The translations under genes were made by a program, and so were the position numbers. A stretch of 64,000 nt of DNA from Fundidesulfovibrio soli (lineage in GTDB: Bacteria > Desulfobacterota > Desulfovibrionia > Desulfovibrionales > Desulfovibrionaceae), in contig NZ_JAKZKW010000023.1 of the NCBI RefSeq assembly GCF_022808695.1, positions 1 through 64,000 of the forward strand, given 5' to 3'. Each line of letters opens with the position of its first letter. The first letter of the stretch is position 1. The notes under the pieces were generated by a model. That model was not told the DNA's origin. It did no database searches and saw only the letters and a program-made list of their open reading frames with translations. Below are positions 26,878 through 34,774 of this stretch, piece by piece.

Positions 26878-27066
26878 CTATTCTTCCTCGACGGTGATGG
26901 CGTCCTGGTCGCAGACTTCGACGCAGGATTCGCAGCCCAGGCACTCTTCTTCGTTCACGACGACGGACTTGCCGTCCTGCAGCTCGTAAACCTCAACGGG
27001 GCACACGTCCACGCATTCGCCGTCGCCGGTGCACTTTTCTTCGTCAACAGTGACCTTGTAGCCCAT
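26878..27066 (-). CDS. Two-cluster ferredoxin with Asp in one cluster motif
   Basis: This 62-residue electron carrier has two cluster motifs. The first is Cys12-x2-Asp15-x2-Cys18-x3-Cys22, with Asp where a Cys is usual. The second is a complete Cys42-x2-Cys45-x2-Cys48-x3-Cys52. The first pattern is known from Desulfovibrio ferredoxins (such as D. africanus Fd III) in which a [3Fe-4S] cluster can take up a further metal. The acidic composition is typical. GGAGG precedes the ATG at 27066. It is monocistronic, with its own terminator. Confidence 0.95.
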   Translation of the reverse strand: MGYKVTVDEEKCTGDGECVDVCPVEVYELQDGKSVVVNEEECLGCESCVEVCDQDAITVEEE

Positions 27067-27378
27067 GGTCCTAACCTCCACTCTCACGTTTGGTTTATTT
27101 CGGCCGGATTGGCGGGAACGCCACCCCGAAGGGGAAGTGCACCCGAATATCACAATAAAATCAGCCGGTTGAAAAAGCACCCCGGCCGTCCCTATCGGAT
27201 GCCAAAGCCTTAGCCTCGGAACGGAAGACCTGTCAAGCACGCCGGAAGCCACTTTTTGGCCCCGCGCGTGCGGGTCTGAAAATTTTTTTGAACCAGCCCT
27301 AAAGTCTGACCCTGTTGATCCGATAAGATAAGCGGAGTCGCTTGGATTGCAACCTCTCGGCCAAGGATAGGCTGAACC
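27067..27378. other. 312-bp divergent intergenic region
   Basis: It separates the ferredoxin from the glycosyltransferase-like gene. No coding sequence is seen. It holds the sigma-28-like promoter at 27300-27326 for the plus-strand gene. A ferredoxin promoter must lie in the right-hand part as read on the minus strand, but I could not place it securely. Confidence 0.6.
27300..27326 (+). promoter_or_regulatory. Sigma-28 (FliA)-type promoter
   Basis: TAAAGTCT-N11-TCCGATAA matches the flagellar sigma-28 consensus TAAAGTTT-N11-GCCGATAA at 14 of 16 positions with exact spacing. Predicted start of transcription is about 27334, 45 bp before the coding start at 27379. Confidence 0.65.
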
Positions 27379-28332
27379 ATGAACAAGATAGTGCCATTGC
27401 GGGCGAATCGAGCCGCCGTCCGCCCGGTGCTGATGCTGCTCACGTCGCACAGGCTGGACTGCTTCCTCCTCAGCCTGCGTTGCCTGGAGCGGTTCACGAA
27501 CCTGGCCCGCTTCAAGAAAATCTACATCGTGGCCAACGCCGTCAGCCCGGACCACGCAGCCATACTCAACCGCTTCATGCACACCCACGAGCGGGTGGAG
27601 GTCATCCATTGCTCCCCGCGCGGGCTCATGCCCGCCGTGAATACCGTGCAGAACGAGATCCTGGAGCGCCACCGCGACGACGTGGTGGTCAAGCTCGACG
27701 AGGACGTCTTCGTCACCCCGCGCTGGCTGGAGCATCTGCTGGAGGGATACCGCCTCCACTCCTTCAGCCGCGACGTGCCCCTGGTCAGCGCGCTGTGCCC
27801 CGTCTCGCCGCATGGGCTCTACGCCCTGGGCCGTTATCTGAAGACCGCCCACCCCACGGCGCGCACAATGTACGACGGGGGCATCGTGGAAGAGAACTGG
27901 GTCTACCATCGCTGGATGTGGGAGAAGGTCGTGCGGGAGGATTTCGTGCAGGGCTTCCTGGCCAGCGACCCGCAACCCTATTTCTACACCGGCTTCGCCA
28001 GCATCAACTGCGTGGTTTTCGACGCGCGCCTCATGGAGGCCATCCTGCCGCTGCCCACGGAGCCGCTGCCCGGGCTCCCCGTCTCCGACGAGCAGGCCGT
28101 GAACATGGTGCTGGCCGCCAACAAGTGCAAGACCGCCGTGGTCAGCCGCGCGGTGGCTCACCACTACAGCTTCTCCCGCTGCGAGGAGTACCTGCGCTCC
28201 CACGTGCCCCTGGACGCCGTTTGGCACTACCTGCAGGAGGTCTGGCGCGAGGAGCAGATCGTGGCCAAGGCCGGGGCTTTGCGCCGCTTCCGCCCCGCGC
28301 CCGTCCAGGACGGAGCCGCCGCCTCCAGCTGA
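27379..28332 (+). CDS. Glycosyltransferase-like protein (GT-A type)
   Basis: This 317-residue soluble protein resembles a GT-A glycosyltransferase: an N-terminal Rossmann-like half (VLMLLTSHRLDCFLLSLRCL, IYIVANA) and DVVVKLDEDVFV, an Asp-x-Asp type metal/sugar-nucleotide motif. It is related to family 2-like enzymes but I cannot name the sugar. The putative sigma-28 promoter upstream suggests expression with late flagellar genes, so flagellin or surface glycosylation is a reasonable inference. It is a single-gene unit with its own terminator. Confidence 0.7.
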   Translation: MNKIVPLRANRAAVRPVLMLLTSHRLDCFLLSLRCLERFTNLARFKKIYIVANAVSPDHAAILNRFMHTHERVEVIHCSPRGLMPAVNTVQNEILERHRDDVVVKLDEDVFVTPRWLEHLLEGYRLHSFSRDVPLVSALCPVSPHGLYALGRYLKTAHPTARTMYDGGIVEENWVYHRWMWEKVVREDFVQGFLASDPQPYFYTGFASINCVVFDARLMEAILPLPTEPLPGLPVSDEQAVNMVLAANKCKTAVVSRAVAHHYSFSRCEEYLRSHVPLDAVWHYLQEVWREEQIVAKAGALRRFRPAPVQDGAAASS

Positions 28333-28378
28333 TCCGCCGTCGCGCCGGGCGCAGTTCAGGCCCGATCCATGCCGTTTC

Positions 28379-28409
28379 GCGCCGGGGATGAGTCCTCTGG
28401 CGCTTTTTT
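28379..28409 (+). terminator. Intrinsic terminator
   Basis: A GCGCC-started stem of about 9 bp with two wobble pairs closes with GGCGC and is followed by six T. It ends the transcript of the glycosyltransferase-like gene. Confidence 0.75.
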
Positions 28410-28484
28410 CGTGTTCCGCCGTTGTCCTGGGCGCTGATTGTGGCTAGTGTGGCGCAACTTCCTCACCGACAACGGAGGCGCAGC

Positions 28485-28682
28485 ATGACCGAGACGAAGC
28501 CCGAATGGATCTGCCCCAAGTGCAACGTGTCCAACGACCCCGATTTCACCCGCTGCCGCATCTGCGGCGAGCCCAACCCCAACAATCCTCCCGGCGCCAA
28601 GACGTGCGCCAAGTGCGGCGCCCTGGCCGGTGAGCACACCTGCTGCCCCGTGTGCGGCAGCGACTACTTCCTGAACCTGTAG
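28485..28682 (+). CDS. Small double zinc-ribbon protein
   Basis: This 65-residue protein contains four CxxC motifs (CPKC, CRIC, CAKC, CPVC) forming two zinc ribbons of the RanBP2/double-ribbon kind, and little else. GGAGG precedes the ATG at 28485. The role is unknown; such proteins often bind RNA or other proteins. Confidence 0.85.
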   Translation: MTETKPEWICPKCNVSNDPDFTRCRICGEPNPNNPPGAKTCAKCGALAGEHTCCPVCGSDYFLNL

Positions 28683-29028
28683 GAGAGTAACCTCCCCACT
28701 CTACAGGGGCGTGTCCGTTCCGGGCCGGGATCGCCAGGCGGTCCCGGCCCTTGCCGTGCGCATTTTGGGCCCTTGCCCCCCCGTCGCATCTCCCTCGACA
28801 TTTTCGCCGCCTGCGCCGCGTGCCCGGCCGCGCGGTTTCTTTCTTTCTGTCCGCCGGGCGACGGACAGCGCGGCCCGCAGGGGCCATGATCCGCCCGGCC
28901 CTTGGTTTCCGGTTTGCACAAAAACATCAAAATACCCCGGCGCAGGGGGCCAGGAAACGCCTTGCCAACCGCGCGGAGCGGTAATACATCTACATGTCTC
29001 CCCACCATTGATCGCAGGTAATCTCCCC
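28683..29028 (+). other. 346-bp region upstream of the large dehydrogenase
   Basis: No gene is credible here. A 9-bp stem, GGGCCGGGA (28722-28730) with TCCCGGCCC (28742-28750), without a T-run, lies 40 bp after the zinc-ribbon stop and may end its transcript. The rest presumably holds the promoter of the dehydrogenase gene, but I see no clear -35/-10 pair. Confidence 0.5.
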
Positions 29029-32000
29029 ATGCCAGAAAAGCAGCCACATATATCGATCCCGCTCAGCCGTTTGGTTCCCAGAGTCCTGGGCGTCGGCGAA
29101 CGCGAATTCGGCACTTGGCCCGAGGACATCCAGGAGGTCGCGGTCTCGCTGGCCAGCGAACTCTTCCTGGTGCGCTACAACCCCTTCATCGACCCGGCCG
29201 ACGTGCGCGAATCCGTGGAGAAGCGTCTCGAACAGGCGCAGACCATGCTCACGCCCGAGTATTTCCGCCTGCTCTCCGCGGCCATCAAGACCTTCTGGAA
29301 GGAGTTCGACGCGGACGAGCAGTTCCGGGCCGACCTCAAGAGCCGCGTCTCCGAGTTCATGGATGACCGGGCCATCCTGGACGGGCCGCACAACCTGGTG
29401 GAGTGCTCCACCGACGCCACGGACCTGCGCATGCAGCTTCCGCTCATGGTGCTGGCCCCCGACAGGACCGAGCACGTCCAGCGCATCATGGAGCTCGCGG
29501 GCGAGATGGGCTTCGCCGTGATCCCGCGCGGGGGCGGCTCGGGCTGCACCGGCGGCGCGGTGCCCTCCCGGCTGCGCACGGTGGTGCTCTCGCTGACCCG
29601 GCTCAAGCAGGTGCTCTCGGTCGATCCCGACGCCCGCACCCTGTGCGTGGAGGCGGGCGTGATCACCCTGCAGGCCATCCAGGCCGCCTCGCAGAAGGGC
29701 CTGCTGCTCACGGTGGACCCGGCCTCCAAGGCCTCGTCCTCCATCGGCGGCAACATCTCCGAGAACGCGGGCGGCCCCTACGCCTTCGAATACGGCACCA
29801 CGCTCGACAACCTGCTCTCCTACAAGATGGTCACGCCCGACGCCCGCGTGGTGGAGATCAGGCGCGTGGACCACCCACGCCACAAGATCCTGCCCACCGA
29901 GACGGCGCGCTTCGAGATCGTGGACCAGCGCGGCAAGGTGCTGGACACCGTTGAGCTCGACGGCGCGGAGATTCGCGGCCCGGGCCTGGGCAAGGACGTC
30001 TCCAACAAGTACCTGGGCGGCCTGCCGGGAATGCAGAAGGAGGGCGTGGACGGCGTCATCACCGAGGCCTGCTTCATCTGCTACGAGAAGCTCAGGCACT
30101 CCAAGGTGCTGGTGCTGGAGTTCTACGGCCGCTCCATGCACAACGCCATGCTGACCATCCAGGGCGTGGTGGCCTTGCGCGACCGCATCCGCCAGGAAGG
30201 CGACCTGGTGAAGATCTCCGCCCTGGAGGAGTTCAACGCCAAGTACGTCAAGGCCATCGAATACTCCAAGAAGTCCACCCAGTACGAGGGCGACCCCATC
30301 AGCGTGCTCACGCTCCAGCTCGACGGCAACGACCTGCCCGCGCTGGAGAAGGCCGTGGAGGAGATCGTGGCCATCGCCAACCGGCACGAGGGCGTGGACG
30401 CCTTCGTGGCCCGCGACGAGAAGGAGGCCGAGGTCTTCTGGGAGGACCGCCACAAGCTCTCCGCCATCGCCAAGCGGACCTCCGGCTTCAAGATCAACGA
30501 GGACGTGGTCATCCCCCTGGACGTGATCCCCGAGTTCGCGGACTTCCTGGAGGAGCTGAACCTGCTCTACCTGGCCAAGAGCTACCGCAAGGCCCTGCAG
30601 GAGGCCACCCGCCTGCCCGGCTTCCCGGACTCGGACGAGTTCATCTCCATGGAGATGCAGTTCGCGGCCGAGATCCTGCGCGGCATCCGCACCAAGGACG
30701 AGCTCAACGACCAGGAGCTCGAGGTCCAGAGCTACTACTTCTTCACGGACCTGAAGACCCGCTACCCCAAGCTCTACAACGAGATCGAGGCCATCTACCA
30801 GGACATGCTGGCCCGGCGCATCATCGTGGCCAACCACATGCACGCCGGCGACGGCAACTGCCACGTGAACCTGCCCGTGAACTCCAACGACCCCGAGATG
30901 CTGGCCCAGGCCCACGAGGCCGCGGACAAGGTGTTCGAAAAGGTCATGGAGCTCGGCGGCGCGGTCTCGGGCGAGCACGGCATCGGCATCACCAAGATCG
31001 CCTTCCTGCCCGAGGACAAGATCGTGGCCCTGCGGGCCTACAAGCAGAAGGTGGACCCCAAGAACATCCTCAACCCGGGCAAGCTCGTCACCCGCGAGCT
31101 GGACGTTGAGCCCTACACCTTCTCCTTCAACCGGCTCATCCGCGACATCAAGAAGACCGCCCTGCCGGACAAGGACAAGCTCATCAACCTGCTCACCAAC
31201 GTGCAGGTCTGCACCCGCTGCGGCAAGTGCAAGCAGGTCTGCCCCATGTACCACCCTGAGAGCGGGCTGATCTACCATCCGCGCAACAAGAACATCAGCC
31301 TGGGCGCCATCATCGAGGCCATCTACTACTCCCAGGTGCACCACGGCAGGCCCAGCAGCAAGCTCTTGGACAGCCTGCGCAAGATGACCGAGCGCTGCAC
31401 CACCTGCGGCAAGTGCACCGGGGCCTGCCCGGTGAAGATCAAGACCGCCGGGGCCATCCTGGATATGCGCGCCTTCATCGAGGAGAAGGGCGCGGGCGGC
31501 CACCCGATCAAGTCCAAGGTGCTGCACTTCGTGGCCGAGAATCCCGAGGATCGCGCGCCGAGGATGGCCAAGGCCGCCGCCTGGGGCCAGGCCGTGGGCA
31601 ACCACCTGGTGGGCCTGCTGCCCGGGCCGTGGCGCAGCCGCATCAACACGCCGCTCTTGCACGGCTCCGGCCCGGTGACGGGCTTCAAGAACCTGGCCGA
31701 CGCCCTGCACCTGGAGAAGGGGGGCATCTTCATCCCCGAGAAGCCCATGGGCGAGGCAGTGTTCTACTTCCCCGGCTGCGGCGCGGCGCTGTTCTGGCGC
31801 ACCATCGGCATGGCCTCCGTGCATCTGCTGCTGCGCGCCGGGGTGAGCGTGATCATCCCCGAGCGGCACATGTGCTGCGGCTACCCGCTGCTGTCCTCCG
31901 GCTACCAGGACGCCTACCGGAAGAACCGCGCCCGCAACATCGAGGGCATCGGCGAGCTGTTCGTCAAGGCCGCCAACGAGGGCGTGGCGCCCCAGGCCGT

Positions 32001-32604
32001 GCTCACCGCCTGCGGCACCTGCCGAGAGACCCTGACGGACTACGACATCGAGGTCATCGCCGGGGGCAAGATCCCGCACTTCGACGTGGTGCAGTACCTC
32101 ATGGAGCGCATCCCCGAGCGCAGCGACACCCGCTTCGCCGTACCCTCGCGCCTGATCTACCACGCGGCCTGCCACGCCGAGTGGCAGGGCGTGCCCCTGG
32201 CCAAGGCCCCCGAGATCTACCGCCAGGCCCTGGCCACGCTCACGGGCGCCAAGGTGGACATCTCGCCCGGCTGCTGCGCCGAATCGGGCCTGGGCGCCAT
32301 GACCAGCCCGGACATCTACAACCGCATCCGCCAGCGCAAGCAGGAGCAGCTCAGCAAGGACCTGGGCAACGCGCCGAGCGAATCCCAGCCCATCGTGGTG
32401 GGCTGCCCCTCCTGCAAGATCGGCATCAAGCGCTGCCTCCTGCGCATGGGCCGCAAGCAGAGCGTGTACCACGCCCTGGAGTACCTGGCCGCCGTGGTGG
32501 ACGGGCCCAAGTGGAAGCGCATGTTCCGCAAGGCCCTGACCCAGGCCAAGGTGGAAGGGCGCAAGCGCGTGCTGGCCTTTGCGGGGATCGCGGACAACCG
32601 CTGA
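29029..32604 (+). CDS. Large FAD-linked dehydrogenase with 4Fe-4S and CCG domains (D-lactate/glycolate type)
   Basis: This 1191-residue cytoplasmic enzyme combines modules that are often separate. A leader domain precedes an FAD-binding PCMH domain (IPRGGGSGCTGGAVPSR; SSSIGGNISENAGG) and the GlcD-type C-lobe with HMHAGDGNCHVN and GEHGIGITK. Two 4Fe-4S motifs follow (CTRCGKCKQVCP from Cys728, CTTCGKCTGACP from Cys790). Two CCG-type cysteine domains close the protein (FPGCGAALF / MCCGYPLLSSGY and YHAACHAEW / GCCAESGLG / CPSCKIG). It should oxidise a 2-hydroxyacid such as D-lactate and feed electrons to a membrane or soluble acceptor. Desulfovibrio genomes carry homologues of this giant form. 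The substrate is inferred. Confidence 0.92.
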   Translation: MPEKQPHISIPLSRLVPRVLGVGEREFGTWPEDIQEVAVSLASELFLVRYNPFIDPADVRESVEKRLEQAQTMLTPEYFRLLSAAIKTFWKEFDADEQFRADLKSRVSEFMDDRAILDGPHNLVECSTDATDLRMQLPLMVLAPDRTEHVQRIMELAGEMGFAVIPRGGGSGCTGGAVPSRLRTVVLSLTRLKQVLSVDPDARTLCVEAGVITLQAIQAASQKGLLLTVDPASKASSSIGGNISENAGGPYAFEYGTTLDNLLSYKMVTPDARVVEIRRVDHPRHKILPTETARFEIVDQRGKVLDTVELDGAEIRGPGLGKDVSNKYLGGLPGMQKEGVDGVITEACFICYEKLRHSKVLVLEFYGRSMHNAMLTIQGVVALRDRIRQEGDLVKISALEEFNAKYVKAIEYSKKSTQYEGDPISVLTLQLDGNDLPALEKAVEEIVAIANRHEGVDAFVARDEKEAEVFWEDRHKLSAIAKRTSGFKINEDVVIPLDVIPEFADFLEELNLLYLAKSYRKALQEATRLPGFPDSDEFISMEMQFAAEILRGIRTKDELNDQELEVQSYYFFTDLKTRYPKLYNEIEAIYQDMLARRIIVANHMHAGDGNCHVNLPVNSNDPEMLAQAHEAADKVFEKVMELGGAVSGEHGIGITKIAFLPEDKIVALRAYKQKVDPKNILNPGKLVTRELDVEPYTFSFNRLIRDIKKTALPDKDKLINLLTNVQVCTRCGKCKQVCPMYHPESGLIYHPRNKNISLGAIIEAIYYSQVHHGRPSSKLLDSLRKMTERCTTCGKCTGACPVKIKTAGAILDMRAFIEEKGAGGHPIKSKVLHFVAENPEDRAPRMAKAAAWGQAVGNHLVGLLPGPWRSRINTPLLHGSGPVTGFKNLADALHLEKGGIFIPEKPMGEAVFYFPGCGAALFWRTIGMASVHLLLRAGVSVIIPERHMCCGYPLLSSGYQDAYRKNRARNIEGIGELFVKAANEGVAPQAVLTACGTCRETLTDYDIEVIAGGKIPHFDVVQYLMERIPERSDTRFAVPSRLIYHAACHAEWQGVPLAKAPEIYRQALATLTGAKVDISPGCCAESGLGAMTSPDIYNRIRQRKQEQLSKDLGNAPSESQPIVVGCPSCKIGIKRCLLRMGRKQSVYHALEYLAAVVDGPKWKRMFRKALTQAKVEGRKRVLAFAGIADNR

Positions 32605-33038
32605 TGCGCACCCTCGGCGTCGATTACGGGCTCAAACGCGTGGGCCTGGCCGTCACCGATCCGAACGGTTCCATGGCCTTCCCGCTGGAGACCATCCAGC
32701 GGGAGGGCCGTGACGAGCTGTTCGCCCGGCTGGTCTCCCTCGTGGAGCGCGAATGCGTCGAGCGGGTGGTGGTGGGCTGGCCCGCGCCCGCGGAGGGCCG
32801 CGACAGCCTGACCGCCCGCCAGACAGTGAACTTCGCCCGCAGCCTGGCCCGTCGCGTGGCCGTGCCCGTGCTGCTCATGGACGAGACGCTCTCCAGCGAG
32901 TCCGCCATGGACGACCTGCGCCAGGCCGGGGTGAAGCCCTCCAAGCGCAAGGCCGTGCTGGACCAGCGCGCCGCCGTGCTGATCCTGGAATCCTTCCTGG
33001 CCGCGCCCGAGTGCGCGCGCTCCGCCCAAGAGGTCTGA
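32604..33038 (+). CDS. ruvX: Pre-16S rRNA nuclease / Holliday-junction-resolvase-like YqgF (RuvX)
   Basis: This 144-residue RNase H-like protein has GVDYGLKRVGLAVTD at the start, VVVGWP, LLMDETLSSESA and the C-terminal DQRAAVLILESFL helix with the family Asp residues. YqgF proteins mature the 5' end of 16S rRNA. Its ATG overlaps the dehydrogenase stop (TGATG), and mltG follows after 4 bp, a common bacterial neighbour. Confidence 0.95.
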   Translation: MRTLGVDYGLKRVGLAVTDPNGSMAFPLETIQREGRDELFARLVSLVERECVERVVVGWPAPAEGRDSLTARQTVNFARSLARRVAVPVLLMDETLSSESAMDDLRQAGVKPSKRKAVLDQRAAVLILESFLAAPECARSAQEV

Positions 33039-33042
33039 CCCA

Positions 33043-34056
33043 ATGCTCAAGCGCATCCTGGCCGTACTTGCGCTGTTCGTCCTTGCCGCCGCCGGTTTCG
33101 TGGCCTGGCAGGGCCACCGCTTCCTGACCACCCAGCCCGAGACGCCGGGCCGCGACGTGCGCGTGCAGATCGAGCAGGGCATGGGCTTCGAGCAGATCGC
33201 GGGCATGCTGCACAAGGAGGGCGTGGTCACGGACCCGTTCGCCTTCAAGCTGCTGGCGCGCTATTCCGGGCAGGACGTGCGGCTCAAGGCCGGCGAGTAC
33301 CAGCTGAACACCGGGCTCACGCCCCAGAAGGTGCTGGACCTGCTGGTGAGCGGGCAGGCCATCCTCTACAAGGTGTCCGTGCCCGAAGGGCTGACCCTGC
33401 GCCAGATCGCCCGGCTGGTGGAGCAGGCGGGCATGGGCTCGGCAGAGAGCTTCGTGAAGCTCGCGCGCGATCCTGAGATTCTGGCCAAATACGGAGTGCC
33501 CGCCCAGAGCGCTGAGGGCTTCCTGTTCCCGGAGACGTACCGCTTCACGCGCAAGCCCGGCAGCGACCCGCGCCAGGTGGTGGAGGCCATGCTGGGCCAG
33601 TTCCAGAAGACCCTGCCCAAGGTCTGGCCCCAGGGCGCTCCTGACGGGAAAGCCTTGTTCGACGCAGTGACCCTGGCCTCGATAGTGGAGAAGGAGACGG
33701 GGCAAAGCGGCGAGCGCGGCAAGATAGCCGGGGTGTTCGCCAACCGCCTGGCCAAGAAGATGCTTCTGCAGACCGACCCGACCATCATCTACGGCCTGGG
33801 GGAGAAGTTCGACGGCAACCTGAAGCGCGCCCACCTGGACGACCCCAAGAACCTGTACAATACCTACCAGCACCCCGGCCTTCCGCCCGGACCCATCTGC
33901 AACCCGGGGATGGAGGCGCTCAAGGCGGCGGCCAGCCCCGAGGCGCACGACTACCTGTATTTCGTCTCCAAGAACGACGGCTCGCACCAGTTCTCCAAGA
34001 CGCTGGACGAACACAACTCGGCCGTGGCCAAGTTCCAGCTCAAGCGGGGGAAGTAG
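33043..34056 (+). CDS. mltG: Endolytic murein transglycosylase MltG
   Basis: This 337-residue inner-membrane enzyme has one N-terminal transmembrane helix (about 4-22), a LysM-like region, and the YceG fold: FLFPETYRF, LASIVEKET with the catalytic Glu, LQTDPTIIYG, YNTYQHPGLPPGPICNPG and SHQFSKTLDEHN. It cleaves nascent glycan strands and sets their length. It forms an operon with ruvX. Confidence 0.97.
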   Translation: MLKRILAVLALFVLAAAGFVAWQGHRFLTTQPETPGRDVRVQIEQGMGFEQIAGMLHKEGVVTDPFAFKLLARYSGQDVRLKAGEYQLNTGLTPQKVLDLLVSGQAILYKVSVPEGLTLRQIARLVEQAGMGSAESFVKLARDPEILAKYGVPAQSAEGFLFPETYRFTRKPGSDPRQVVEAMLGQFQKTLPKVWPQGAPDGKALFDAVTLASIVEKETGQSGERGKIAGVFANRLAKKMLLQTDPTIIYGLGEKFDGNLKRAHLDDPKNLYNTYQHPGLPPGPICNPGMEALKAAASPEAHDYLYFVSKNDGSHQFSKTLDEHNSAVAKFQLKRGK

Positions 34057-34142
34057 GCGGGCATTTTTTTGTGATTGAGTGCGTCGAATTGCCCGCATGA
34101 TGGGTTATTTGGTCGGAGTTCCGTGTAGTGTTGTGCCGCTAC

Positions 34143-34667
34143 TCAATAGATTTCGCAGTCACGATTCTCCCATGTGTATACGATGTTTGCTGTTGATTTT
34201 GGGCGGTAACGCTTGTGGTATTTTGAGATTAAGACGTGAAGACGGTGGGTGCTGTTAGTAGGTTCCGTTTCAAGACGTGAGCAAAATGTGATGACATTCC
34301 GCTTAGTGGATATGTCACACCTATCGATATAAATTGTTAAATCTGGTGTCATGCAGATTTTATTAATGATTTCCTGAGTGCATACCCCATCAAGAACAAA
34401 TCCGCCTTTGAGTTGTTTGGCCTCTAGTGCAGATTTGCGTATGTTTTCCAGGCATAGGATTTCAGAGTAATCACTTTCGTTGGTAAGCCGCTTAGAAACG
34501 TATGAATCGACCTCTATCCAATCTAAAGAGAGTTCGTCACATATTGCTCTTGCTAGCGTTGACTTTCTGCATCCAGTCATCCCGTCGATGATGATTGTTT
34601 TGGACCAGTTATAATGCGTTCCAATCAATCTGATGACTTCTTCAAAGTCTGAAGTTGTGTTTTGCAT
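34143..34667 (-). CDS. AT-rich orphan P-loop NTPase/kinase-like protein
   Basis: This 174-residue protein begins with a nucleotide-binding P-loop, DGMTGCRKST (28-37), in which the usual Gly before Lys is Arg34. GGFVLDGVC and LTIYIDRCDISTKRNVI look like the Walker B and lid parts of small kinases such as shikimate or adenylylsulfate kinase-like proteins. The base composition is far more AT-rich than the flanking genes, pointing to recent acquisition. No clear ribosome site is seen. It could be a nucleotide or antibiotic-modifying kinase; the function is not known. Confidence 0.65.
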   Translation of the reverse strand: MQNTTSDFEEVIRLIGTHYNWSKTIIIDGMTGCRKSTLARAICDELSLDWIEVDSYVSKRLTNESDYSEILCLENIRKSALEAKQLKGGFVLDGVCTQEIINKICMTPDLTIYIDRCDISTKRNVITFCSRLETEPTNSTHRLHVLISKYHKRYRPKSTANIVYTWENRDCEIY

Positions 34668-34698
34668 GTCGTCGGTCTGCTAATATATTATGAGCGTT

Positions 34699-34736
34699 GG
34701 TTCCAACGGAACGAAGTTCCTTTGGCCGCCGGAGGC
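34699..34736 (-). repeat. 3'-end repeat module R3
   Basis: On the minus strand it reads GCCTCCGGCGGCC, then a hairpin with AAAGGAAC / GTTCCGTT arms and GGAACC. It follows the CDF transporter gene by 38 bp in that gene's direction, as in modules R1 and R2. Confidence 0.6.
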
Positions 34737-34774
34737 ATCTCTCTCCTCCTGCTCCCTTCCCTGTCTTCCTCTCC

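Noticed and set aside
28990-32472. A 1160-codon open frame on the minus strand
   Set aside because: It is antisense to the well-supported FAD/Fe-S dehydrogenase. Long antisense frames arise from the GC-rich codon pattern, and it matches no family.
34057-34096. Truncated terminator after mltG (GCGGGCA then T-run, with TGCCCGC 26 bp later)
   Set aside because: The T-run is inside the loop, so this is not a functional terminator. It might mark the border of the AT-rich gene, but no duplicated sequence confirms that.
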